In this document: in pieces, positions 31,966 to 42,580 of the stretch
Layout: each line of letters opens with the position of its first letter
Position numbering within the stretch: the first letter of the stretch is position 1
Assembly: GCA_973895155.1 (NCBI GenBank)
Contig: OZ316897.1
Span: 23,498,001 to 23,562,000 of the forward strand
Direction of reading: 5' to 3'
DNA from: Marsupella aquatica
Lineage: Eukaryota > Marchantiophyta
Length of the DNA stretch: 64,000 nt
Notes under the pieces: generated by a model
Database searches by the model: none
What the model was told of the DNA's origin: nothing
What the model saw: the letters and a program-made list of their open reading frames with translations, nothing else
Program-made: the position numbers and the translations under genes

Positions 31966-34900
31966 GGCTGTTGTATGCAAGGAGTAGCTATTGATATTGC
32001 ATAACAATTAGCAAGATGGAGCATGAAGGCTCTTCAAGACGCTGGTACGGAGGTAGGCGTGGTAATTCAAGGAAGCGAGTCTCCATAGCTGAATATGAAG
32101 CTGTGTGGTATGGTGATTGTTCTCATGATAAAATCTGAATGTCTTTGGGTGTGTAGCTTCATTTTTTAATTTGGGTTAGTGGTTCATAGTCTAGTCTTAG
32201 AAAGTTAGGGAAATAAAAGCTATGTTGCGGGTGGTCGGCGACCATATCTCTTTCAATACGTCACCAAATCCAGATCTGTAAACAGCATTGGAAAGATCTG
32301 GTCAAGGCGAGTAAAATCGATATAAAACACTTGGGAAACGGAGGTGTATTAAGAAAGATACAGCCTGATTAGTGTGACAGATTAACTTGTGGCCGGAATG
32401 AGCGGATTCGGCTTCGGTTTCGGGTTACCCTAAGCTGAGGCCACAACTTAGCTCAGGTCAGCACGGCTTCAGCTTATCTCAGGTCAGCATAGCTTCAGCT
32501 TAGCTCAGGTTAACACGGCTTCAGCTTAGGCTTAACCCGAACCCGGGTTAGATTGAGCCCGGGTTAGACAGAACTTCGGTTAGCCTAAGCTCGGGTTCGG
32601 GCTCAGCTTAGCCTAGGTTAGCGGATAGCGGGTAGCGGCCTAACCCGAGACCACGGGTTAGCTCTAGTCGGGTTAGATAGGATAGTGTGATGCCCTCGGT
32701 ACAACGGGTAATGAGTGATTCGGTCTAACCGTGCTTAGCACGCGCGTTAGGGGTATCTTTGGCCGTTATTATTAGCATAACGATAGTATTTAGGTAGCCA
32801 TTATGAGTAGGAAATCATTAGTCAATAAGGGGAATTCATGTTCGGGCTGGCGGCGGGTCGCCACTCGCACGCCCGGACTGCGAGAGTGTAATGGGCCCCC
32901 TTTCCCCCTCCCTCGGGTCCGTATAACGAACTCCGGGAGGCGGCCACTAACACGAGCTGACCCGTACCAGCGAAGGGGCCGGTACACTGCGAGCGTGAAA
33001 GGCTTGGCCTATAAGCGACGAGGAGGCGTCGGGCGATCGACAAGCTCTCAGGGTATAAAAGGGGGCCGATCCTTTGTAGTGCACCAGTTCTTCAGTCCAT
33101 GCGCCAGCTTCGATCCCGACTCTCTCGCTTTTTCCTTAGTCACCTGCTATCTCCTCTAAATGTTGCACACGATCCTTTCCAGTTTGGCCATACAATTCTG
33201 GACTCAGTTCCTGTCTATCGGAGGGCACTTGGCTGACTCATTGAAACACGCCAACCCGCGCCGATACGAGATCGAACGTGTCACGCGATTGACATGGGTC
33301 TTAACACCAAAGACGTCACTATGGGTGCCAAAACCATCTCCTTGTACCTGAGGATCACGAAGGGATGCTGTGAAGGCCGGCAAACACCAATTTATGCCCT
33401 TAACACCAGACTATCATAACAAGACTCTGTCACACATCACCCAAGCTCAATCCCTAAGAACCAAGGTTGGGAATCAGATCCATGCTCATGATAGTTCTGG
33501 TGATAAGGGGTCTTCATATCGGGCCCGTACACACAGGGCCTAGCGCTACGGTGAGCATATGTCTATACGTATGTTTACTGTCATAGGTATATTTCTATTC
33601 CGCCGCCGGAATGTACCCATAAACCAGTGACTCCTGACTGATTCCCGACTTAGGGACTTCTAAGCCATTGCCCCACCACTCTGCCATTCCACTCTCAACA
33701 ATCAGAGCTATGACAGTCCTCACCCAGCCCGCTTCAATGCACCCTGTACACCTCTCAGTGGCGCTGCTAGTCCCATCATACACTCAGATTGCCTCACACA
33801 CACACACATCCATGAGAGAAATGAGGCCTGAGAGGAAAACTCAATTAGATTCAAAGATGTGCACAATATTTCACTGAGAATACTTGATCCGAACACTAGG
33901 CCCGAAGGCTGTCTCCTCCAGATTGCGACGTGCTTGCCATGCAAGCTCAATCCTGAACCTGAGCCCGGCTCACTCCAGATTGAGACGGCAGATTGGACTC
34001 GAACCAATCCCGTACTTGCCTTGCAAACTCAATCCTGAACTCAACCTCCTTCACTGCACTTCATTCTTGGGGGCACATACAGATCTCACACCTCCATTTC
34101 CGAATGTCAAGTTACGCATGCACAGTTGACTCGATTTCAAAGCTGGTACCAGGCCTAATGACGATCTATCCCAGACTGCAATGAGGCCCGGCCTCACGCT
34201 TGCCCTGCAAGCTCCGCTCTGGCCATAGATCCCTTAGTGCTCTCCACCAGACAAAGGCCGGGACTCCCCATGGATCACGTAGCCTTGCCAGACCGAACTG
34301 TAAATGCTCCTTCTGCTGCCCCTCAATCAGTATCTCAGCCTCCCTAATGTGCTCACCACAAATCAAATTGACATCCTCCCCACAGTTTACAATCACCAAT
34401 ACATCACCTATCACCAAGGCTCTGTATCGGGGGAAAAGAACCCAGTTGTGCTACCCACTAGAAAGAGCCACAATCCAGCTCGCAAACCTAGCAACCGGTT
34501 GCAGCTGTGAAGCTTGGCTGATTACTCCCTGAGTAATAGCACAACCAAGCTCTCCCCAAGATGCAGCGTCCAAGTCCAGCCTTGCTTGCACAGAGCTCCT
34601 CCCTGCTGCTCAGTCTAAGTGAGATCACACAACTGAAGTCCCCCCCTTGCCTCTACCGGGGGGCTGCTCTATATACTCTCATACTGAGCCCAAATTGGTG
34701 GATATTACGCTGCTGGAGCCCCATCCCAGCCCTAACAGAGCCGCCACTATCTCTAACTACTGAACCCTAACTCGCAACTTTATTTCTATCTCGAATTGGC
34801 TATGTTCTTCGGATTTGGCCCTCCTCCATGGTTTTTGCGAGCTTGCGCCTCCTCTCCCGATTTCTCTATTGAACCATTTGTTGCGTGGATAGCAGCGTTG

Positions 34901-35703
34901 GAAGCGGCTTGAGCTCCTCTTTCCAACGAGGTCAATTATAGTTGATTTGGGCAAATACACAGAAAGTTATGCCCCCATAACCGAGAGGGGGTACTCATTG
35001 CTATGCTAACCCGAGTTACATAGCTAACCCGAGTTCGACTAACCTAGCTATCCTATCTAACCCGAGTAGAGCTAACCCGTGGTCTCGGGTTAGGCCGCTA
35101 CCCACTATCCGCTAACCTAGGCTGAGCCTGAACCCGAGCTTGCCTAAGCGAACCCGAGCCCGAGTTTAGGCTAACCCAAGTTCAGTCTAACCCGGGATCA
35201 ATCTAATCCGAACCCGGGTTAAGCCTAAGCTGAAGCTGTGTTGACCTGAGCTAAGCTGAAGCCGTGCTTACCTGAGCTAAGCTGAAGGCATGCTTACCTG
35301 AGCTAAGCTGAAGCCGTGCTTACCTAAGCTAAGCCGTGGCCGAGCTTGGGTTAACCCGAAACTGAAGCCGAATCCGCTAATTCCGGCCACAGGTTAACCC
35401 GTCACACTAATCAGACCGCATCTTCCTTAATACACCTCCGTTTCCTGAGTGTTTTATATCGATTTTACTCGCCTTGACCAGATCTTTCCAATGCTCTTTA
35501 CAGATCCGGATTTGGTGACATATTGAAAGAGATATGGTCATCGACCACCCGCGACATAGCTTTTATTTCCCTACTCTTAACGCCATGATTGCCCTTATTC
35601 TTGCCATCTTGCTAATTGTTATGCAATATCAATAGCTACTCCTTGCATACAGCAGCCTAGTTAATCAGATTAAAGAATAAGGACCATGTCATCGGCGTCA
35701 CAG
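31920..35703. mobile_element. Long inverted-repeat (foldback-like) structure
   Basis: Left arm 31920-32684 and right arm 35048-35703 are inverted copies of each other. Outermost text is CTGTGACACCGATGATATGG versus, inverted, CTGTGACGCCGATGACATGG; innermost is GGGTTAGATAGGATA. Both arms include a run of short GC-rich repeats (AGCTTAGCTCAGGT, ACCCGAACCCGGGTTA types). The loop (32685-35047) has a TATA-box-like GGTATAAAAGGGG at 33052-33064 and no recognised gene. It may be a foldback transposon or two inverted ends of one element family. The superfamily is not determined. Confidence 0.6.
32685..35047. other. Loop of the inverted repeat, no gene recognised
   Basis: GC-rich and promoter-like around 32850-33150 (TATA motif 33054-33059). 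It contains a CCGCCGGAATG motif near 33602 that also occurs in the LTRs at 25.2 and 39.8 kb. No open frame shows a known domain. Confidence 0.35.
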
Positions 35704-36480
35704 AACGCGAATACGAGAGAGCCATCCGCCTAGCAGGACGACACCACTATCTCCTTAACTTTGATTACCCATCCCAGAGCGAGCTTTACCAACCCAAAGA
35801 AGTATCAGGGTACTTCTTTGATAGAGGCAAATACATCGGCTTCTGGGAAGCATTGCTTCGGCTTCCGGATGAGGTCTTCAATATCCCGAGCACGATTGAC
35901 TTGCAGCGGCACCACTTCGACCACATCCCCGCTCGGGTCCGGGCTATCATCAACAGCGAGTTCAACACTGCCCGGTCGACAGGGCCGTCTTCACTTGCTT
36001 CGGAAAACCTCCACCGGCACCTGCAGAACTTCATGGCAACTCTACCATCAGCGACCAGTGCCGGCCAACCCGTGCCCGTGCCCGTACCCGCACCTACACC
36101 TCCTTGGCCTCAGCCGAGCCGGTCCCCGCCACCGGTCCCACCACCTCTCTGAGTATGATCCATGGTAAATGCGGTGAATATTAGCTCCGAAGACGAGGAG
36201 GCTCACCCTCCTCTGAATCGACGGCCGCGGGGTATGACTCAACAAGCGCCGAACAACCCAGCACCACTCTAGCAAGCCCGAGGGGATAACACGGTAACTC
36301 TAGTGGCCTCGGCACCAATACTCACGGCAGTCGCGCTACCACCACTTGACCGAGAGGATGGAGAGATATCCCCCTCTTCTAGTCACCTCGGGAATCAGTC
36401 TCGGGGTAGGAAGAGGAAGGAGCCTGTGATGCCTAGCCAGGAATCACTGGGCTAGTTTAAGGGGAAAAGGGAAGTGTACC
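35704..36480 (+). pseudogene. First reading frame of retroelement copy B
   Basis: Frames read YERAIRLAGRHHYLLNFDY, then FFDRGKYIGFWEALLRLPDE, then IDLQRHHFDHIPARVRAI and a Pro-rich stretch, ending near 36458. The same protein is encoded on the minus strand at 54165-53340 (YWRDKEIVEFFLEGSKYLGF, DLQHHHFDDILARVQ). Unknown function, possibly the N-terminal gag region. Confidence 0.4.
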
Positions 36481-36577
36481 CTAGAAACACCTTAGTATAG
36501 TTACATAAATAAGGAAAATATAAACAATTAAGGGTGACTATGGAACCCGAGCCGAGGCCGGAAGTAAGGACGCCAGG

Positions 36578-36898
36578 ATCACCCTATTCATTAAAAGTGT
36601 ATTTTATTTTGTTCACTTTTAGGCCTCGAAATGTACACTTTTTGGTCTCTAAATGTACACTTTTTAACCCCAAAAGGTATACTATAGTACAATACTCTAC
36701 ACCTAAACAGTCAATTGTAAACTTGAGGGAGAAAAATTGATCTTTACTAGAAGGAGTCTCATCCTAGTTCATTTATAAAAGATGAACATGGTGGTATGTC
36801 TGATGGCCATCACCTTTATTTCTTGCTCAAATGTACACTTTCTATTGCCCAAATGTTCATAAATTGAATAATAATTCACTTTTAATGAATAGATTGAT
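36578..36898. mobile_element. MITE copy 2 (321 bp) with 4-bp target duplication CAGG
   Basis: Same family and orientation as 27965-28307. CAGG flanks at 36574-36577 and 36899-36902. Inserted at a different site of the retroelement, so the two insertions are independent. Confidence 0.85.
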
Positions 36899-37089
36899 CA
36901 GGGGAGAGAACACGATTAGGGTTAGGGCACGCTAAGTGCCGGCGGCTAGGGGTAACCAACGGGAGGGAGAACCAGCGGAGGAGAGGGGTAAGGACCGCTC
37001 GCAAGGAATAGTAGCTCATTTGCAAGCACGAACTGAGCAGGCAACTACGGGCGGCCAACTACTGTCAACTGCTTAGGCAAGCGCTCAGG

Positions 37090-39471
37090 GTGGGAACAGA
37101 TACCGACTATCAACTCGAGAAGGGTATGAGCAACGTCAATCAAGCGGCACATTTTTGGGGATGCCTGTTCGAACGGGCAACTGAGTACATTGGGACTTAC
37201 GAGGACGAAGAATCAGAGAGAGCAGCTCGAGAACGGCAGGAGCTCGCCCGATTGTGGGAGCTGCAGAAAGCTGCCTTCTTAGGAGGAGAACTCATCAAGG
37301 CTGAATTCCTGTGGACGCCTACTGGCAACGAGCTAGACGACCTGCTATTTTGCGAAGACAGAGTCGTCGGCATCCGAGAAGCCATCAAACGTTGCAACGA
37401 CATACACTGGGAGTTGAAGGGTAGCACAGAGGGGTGGACAAAGGCAACCGTGCTAGGAGAGACATCCACGGAAGCCGAGATGAAGAGGAAGGGGAACAAC
37501 AACGAAGAGGCCACCCCGGCAAAAAGAACGAGGTCGGCGGCACCAAAGAAGCCAGCAGAACAGCAGAGCAGGAGGCAAAGAGAAGCCGAGGAGGAGGAGG
37601 TCAACCCCATCAATGCCATTCCAACAAACGATGACACCTGGAAAGGCTGGGCGGCGACCCTACCGGAGGAAGTGCAATTACACTTTGCACGGGAGGAGGA
37701 TGCATGCTTTACAGCCATGCAGACCAAGAAGTACCAAGGCTTCATGGCCGGATCCGGCTTGGAAGCCTTCGTAAGATTACCATGGCTGAAGCCGGAGGTG
37801 CCGGACTCAGACTTGTTAGAATTTGTGGGATCATGGGAACCCGAGACCAATTCCACGAGGGTGTATGGGAAGGATTTCTATCTCACTCCTCGGGTGATTG
37901 CTGAAGTGTTTGGCTTGCCGATGGGTAATAAGACCAAGGTTGATACCAGGAAGACCTTACCTGACAAGGAGTTTCGGTCGTTCCCAGGACCATCAACAAA
38001 GAATGGCTTCTTCCGGAACACCTGCACCAACCCGCACATCGGAGAGATGATCGATTTCTTGCGGGTGACCATGCACTGTAACTTGCCGAGGGCAGAGATC
38101 GGCAAGGCTCAGGTCTACCTGGCAGAAAGGCCAGACCCAAGCTGGGATTACAACGGGTACCTCCTCAACCAACTGAAGAAGATCTTGAAGGAGGAACAGC
38201 AGGTGATCGGCGTGGGAAGCGTGTCCCGGCTTGGCTATCACATGCCGCTGTTGTGCCGGTATGCTAGAAGTCAAATCTTTGCCCCAGTACTTCCCCTATC
38301 GGCAAGAGCACCGGAGGAGGTCCCGGAGCAGAGGCCGACAACGGAGAAACCCAACCAGCCCGACAGTCCGACGATCGAGCAGGTGTTTAGACCAAGGGAA
38401 GAAGACTTGCCGATGCAGCAACCAGGCATGCAGAATCTGCTGAAATTGCTGGAGAAGGAAAGGAGAACGGTTCCGGCAACGGCAACAGCAACGGCACCGA
38501 TACAAGACGCTGCCCCAGAAGTTGACCTAAGCCGACTCAGAAGGGAAGACCCCTTTACCGGAGTCAAGGAGAGAGGGAGGTCGGTACACGAGCCGGGAGT
38601 CCGGATGTATGTAGGAGCCTCAAGTCCCGAAGCCAAGGAAAAGCAGGCCGTAGCTCCCGGCCACGACAAGGAGAACAAGAGATCAACACGGAAGCCGGAG
38701 GAGGAACCAAGACCGGTGAGAGGTGAAGCCGTGTTCACGACAAAACCAGGAGAACAGCGGGAGAAGCCGGTAGTCCAAGCCGAGGAGGAGGCGGTAGAGG
38801 ACTACAGCAATGATGACTCCGGCTACGGGTCGGATCATCATGTTCCAGGAGTAAGGACCTGTGGCCGGTTCATCCCCACGCTCCCAAGAGTAGTTCGAGG
38901 AGACCCAAGCCAGCAGAGCAGCCCCGAGTCTCCCCCACCAGATGTCGCTCCCTCGAACTTTGACGGCATAAAACAGACGGCGCAGGAATTTCAGGAGTGA
39001 ATCAGGGAGGAAGAAGAGCCAGCCCTGGCTAGGGAAAAGGATTTACCAGGAGGAGAATGGCCATAGGACATCAGGCGGCTTGCAGAAAAACGAAGCAACC
39101 CTCTTGCCACCGTAGAAGAAATCCGCAAGACGGCTTGGGAGCAGAGGCCGCGGTGGTTGATGCCGATGACTTCTAGTTACTCCACCTATGCTAAGGATAG
39201 AGCCATGGAGTACGGGGAAATGTGTGGAGAGCTGGCGCTCAGCATCTTTGGGGAGGAGTTGGAGCAAGGACCCTTTTTCAGAGGGAGATGTTGGAGAAGC
39301 GCCAATTAGAAGAAGCGGTGACTTTGGAAAGAAGCAAGAAGGACAAGGTCATCCGTCGGCTTAGGGCAAGGGAAGCCGAAATCAAAGACCTGAGGGCGGC
39401 CAAGAAAGCCCAAGATGAGCTGCGGATTAAGCGGCATGAGCTAAATATCATGCAGGGCCAATTGGATACCT
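37090..39471 (+). pseudogene. Gag-like coiled-coil protein of retroelement copy B
   Basis: The longest intact stretch of this protein (37090-39000, 636 residues, no ATG needed at 37090 since the frame may start upstream; first Met at about 37126). Order: FWGCLFERATEYIG region, basic linker with AKRTRSAAPKKPAEQQ, conserved globular part (VYGKDFYLTPRVIAEVFGLP, PSTKNGFFRNTC, MHCNLPRAEIGKAQVYLAER, GSVSRLGYHMPLLCRYA) resembling the putative plant transposon protein domain, Pro/Glu-rich linker, then FIPTLPRVVRGDP. Stops at 38998 (TGA) and 39064 (TAG) interrupt a frame that otherwise continues into the coiled coil until the rearrangement at 39471. Confidence 0.5.
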
Positions 39472-40660
39472 CTTCTTTAGCAAGTGGCCCCTCCATCTAG
39501 CGCCAAAAATGTGGTGCGTCCCATGGCTCCCTAAACCCAAGAAACCCCCCAGCTCAAGCCGATTCCCGCAGGTTTCGCGCTTGGCGAGGCCGTTTCCGCG
39601 GCTTAGCGGCATGGGACGCTGCTAACCTTCTACTACTACTATTAACATTTTACACACATATACTGGACAGATCCTTCATCGGGTCATGAGATACGTAACC
39701 GGCCTAATCTAGGCCTTCCCCTGTCTTCCCCTCCGTCTTGTTAGGTATGTTTGGATTCCGCCGCCGGAATGATCCCCAATAGGCTTGGTTAAGCCGCTAA
39801 GACCTCTCTCAGCTCGACACATCCAACTCTCACTCCCCTGCTTACTTTCCTTCCTTCTGGTAGATCGAGTAGAGACCCGGTAGCAATCATGATCTAAATC
39901 CTCTTCTGATACAAGGGTCACTGTATGACTAACCGAGAGCTTCTCGTACTACTTGATCCCAGCCCGGCTGGTGCACCCTAAAAACTTGCTAAAGAAGAGG
40001 CCCTGAGCTCCCCGCTGCCCAGGTACTTATCCTGGTAGTGGATCCGCCATTCTTTGCATCGTAAGCCTAATCTACCTAACAGTAATCTACTTGCCCGAAT
40101 CTACCTATGTACAGCAAGGCAGGAGCACAAGTGTTGCTCCTACTAGTGGAACCGCAATCCCACTAAGCTAAGTGTCAGGGCCGCTCCTGGTCCTGATCCT
40201 AATCCTAAACTTGGAGATCAGCGCCCGCCCTGCCCACTCACGCCTCCTCCCTCCACGTCCGCCCTTCCTAAAAGGAACGGCGCCCTTGCACCGTCACGAC
40301 ACCGGTGGAGGATCCTTAATGGACGCCCCCAACGCTTCCTCCTCAGCCACTGCTGTAGGTTCATTCTCTGACAGATTACCTGCCCTTGACTGAGTCAACT
40401 CTCCATCGGCCTGACTGGGTCCACCATCGGCGTCGGCATCGGCTCGGGAATCGGTTACGGCCTCAGCCTCGGCTACGGCCTCCCCGGCCTGCTCAAGAGG
40501 CGGATCTGGGATATCGGCCGCACCACCCCCACCTGTGATGATAGCGGGATCATTTGCCGTATTCATGCCAGATTGGTTGTAAGGGTGCTGATTGATGTTA
40601 GCGGCTCTGAATGGTGACTGGATTAGATGTGAGTGTAGACTGACATTGAGTCCGCTACAG
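39472..40660 (-). mobile_element. Inverted fragment of the same retroelement (copy C): gag C-terminus and LTR
   Basis: Minus strand: gag-like C-terminal coding (40566 to 40294, ending GASIKDPPPVS), then an LTR (40177 to 39510, 668 bp), then TTTTTGGCGCTAGATGGAGG. The sequence TGGCGCTAGATGG just outside the LTR looks like a primer-binding site, which should follow a 5' LTR. An LTR with coding on one side and a primer site on the other suggests a tandem or recombined arrangement before inversion. Confidence 0.6.
39510..40177 (-). repeat. LTR of retroelement copy C (668 bp)
   Basis: Same ends (TGACACTTAG / CACCACA on the minus strand) as copies A and D, with internal deletions relative to them. 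Confidence 0.75.
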
Positions 40661-41369
40661 TATATATCCCGGCTCCCGACTGTGCCACATTTAATTAATT
40701 CAAATCACCAAGCTTTGTCTCCCTTGTATGTCGCTTCCCACGTACAAAATTGAATGTTTACAACACTAAATGGCGACACTTTGGATGCTAGCGGAGTTTG
40801 AAAGTTTTAATATCAAAGCTACAGGAGAAAAAGTTTAACCAGAAATGTCATGGGAGTCTAAGAATGCAAGTGGGTGAGTCACCTTTGATGCAAGTGGTGC
40901 TTAAAGGACATAACAAAAATGTTATGGGAGTCTAACATTGCCCCCAGGTAATCAATAATAGCCGAGTTTAAAGGCTTTAACATCTATTCCATGGGAGCCT
41001 TAATGTTTAAACAACAATGTTATGAGAGTCCAAATGCTTAAATGTGGAGACTCAGCACCACATGCAAGAGACCGCGCACAACGCTCTGCAAACACCATGG
41101 CCTGAAGACCAGCCTCATTGTATGCACAGTGACCAGAATTTAGGGTAGGAGGTAATGCTGAGGCCTATGGGGCACCAAAGAAGGCTAGGTAGGCTTAATG
41201 AGTGAAGAATCCGACAACAGCAACACCAAGCAAAAAGGAGCCAAAACCAGATGGGACGTGAGTTTGAATCAACAGTGGAGACTTCACCACAAAAAGATGA
41301 GAAGTGGGCAGGTTGGATCAGAGCAATCCAGTGGATTTTCAGCTGCAGTAGGGCATTGCCGGCCACTCC
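40661..41369. other. Noncoding stretch with degenerate repeats
   Basis: The phrase AATGTTATGGGAGTCTAA and close variants recur near 40843, 40919, 40990 and 41020. No gene is recognised. Confidence 0.4.
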
Positions 41370-42274
41370 CACTCTTGCTAGCGAAATTTCCTGATTGCTT
41401 GCCATATACAATACCTCATTGGGTGACCTTTGACTGCCAACAATTGAGGAAAACAATTCACAACTCACATTGGCATTCTACTGTCAAGAAGATGCACAAA
41501 TTACAGTTCATGATTGATTGCTGCCTGAATGCTGTTACGTTAGCTCAAAGGAAGAATGGTGTTCTTCCACCAGACGTCTTCGACATCAATCTCACCCAAG
41601 CAAATTCAAACCAAAAAGAAGAGATAACAGATTAATCTCCCTCTTAAGACCTTCTCCAAGATGAATCGATTTTCTTGAAGTAGGCATGGGCCCGGCAGAA
41701 GCAACAGACACATGCTCATCCACTATTCCTTGCAGAACTATGCTCCCTTCTCCGTTCACGTGCACTGTCTATGAGCTTTCAGATTTCAATCATGCCATCA
41801 ACGTAGCAAAATTTCTACTGCAAATACAGCCCACTTTCCTGCCTTGTCCGATGATCCTTGAGGATAGCAGTGTACAGTGCATCATTCTCATTCTCGCATA
41901 ATTTCAGGACTTCCTCCTTCCCCAAACCCGGAGTAGTTAACATGCTTTAGAGCACCTTTCACGACCTTATCTTGTGAATCTGCGAAGCTCAGAACAGTTG
42001 AGTTGCAGATGAAACTTCATATCTTTGGTTGAGTTCAGGGCTTTCTCTGCAAGTCTGAAACTGATAGTTTAAAGCTCTATGCTGGTGGAGGTTGTCATCG
42101 GTGAATTTTATCTTCATGTCCTTGATGTCTCGTGTCAGCAAAGTAAGTTCCCGTCCAGTTTAGGGTCATGGCAAGGCAGCTACTTTATGCGAACCCTTCT
42201 TCTAATCTAACAACAAAATGTAACGAAGATATCAAACGAACTTTCCACATGGTGGGCCCAGAGCTTGATTTCAC

Positions 42275-42357
42275 GCATCTATGATTTCGACTCTCAATTT
42301 GGGGTTGTAACTAGCCCTCTTACATGAAAGACTTCTGAGAGTCGAAATCATAGATGC
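42275..42357. repeat. Perfect 22-bp inverted repeat (hairpin) in the PPR gene 2 3' flank
   Basis: Arms 42275-42296 (GCATCTATGATTTCGACTCT + CA) and 42336-42357 are exact inverse copies. Confidence 0.85.
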
Positions 42358-42392
42358 TATGAGTCGAAACTATGATATCGAAATAATGAAAG

Positions 42393-42467
42393 AATTTGGG
42401 GTTGTAACTAGCCCTCTTACATGAAAACGTCTTTCAGCCAGAAGAGGGCTAGTTACAACCCCAAATT
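42393..42467. repeat. Perfect 26-bp inverted repeat with 23-nt loop
   Basis: Arms 42393-42418 (starting AATTTGGGGTTGTAACTAGC) and 42442-42467 are exact inverse copies. A further direct copy of the left arm lies at 42296-42321. PPR gene 1 has only one related copy, near 10217. Confidence 0.85.
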
Positions 42468-42580
42468 GCAGAATCTCAAAATTAATGTTACAGAATTGCA
42501 GCAACGAACACCTGATTGTACCTGCGCTGCCAGTGAGTACTGCTTTAGATCACTTTCCAGCCAGCCCAACACAGCTGGGT

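Larger units (their letters stand above)
35704..39471 (+). mobile_element. Large LTR retroelement fragment (copy B)
   Basis: Plus-strand copy of the family at 25.0-30.1 kb. It retains a 5' segment (35704-36480, first reading frame), the leader before the gag-like frame, a MITE (36578-36898) and the gag-like frame (37090 onward). It starts flush with the inverted-repeat arm and ends abruptly at about 39471, inside the coiled-coil coding (after MQGQLDT), where an inverted piece of the same family begins. Confidence 0.65.
41370..42580. repeat. Duplicated segment downstream of PPR gene 2
   Basis: Counterpart of 9035-10354. It differs by extra inverted and direct repeats at 42275-42467. Confidence 0.7.

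Noticed and set aside
33985-34015. A tRNA T-arm/B-box-like sequence on the minus strand (GGTTCGAGTCC with flanking complementary stem)
   Set aside because: No matching acceptor stem, D-arm or anticodon arm in the expected distance upstream, so not called a tRNA or SINE.
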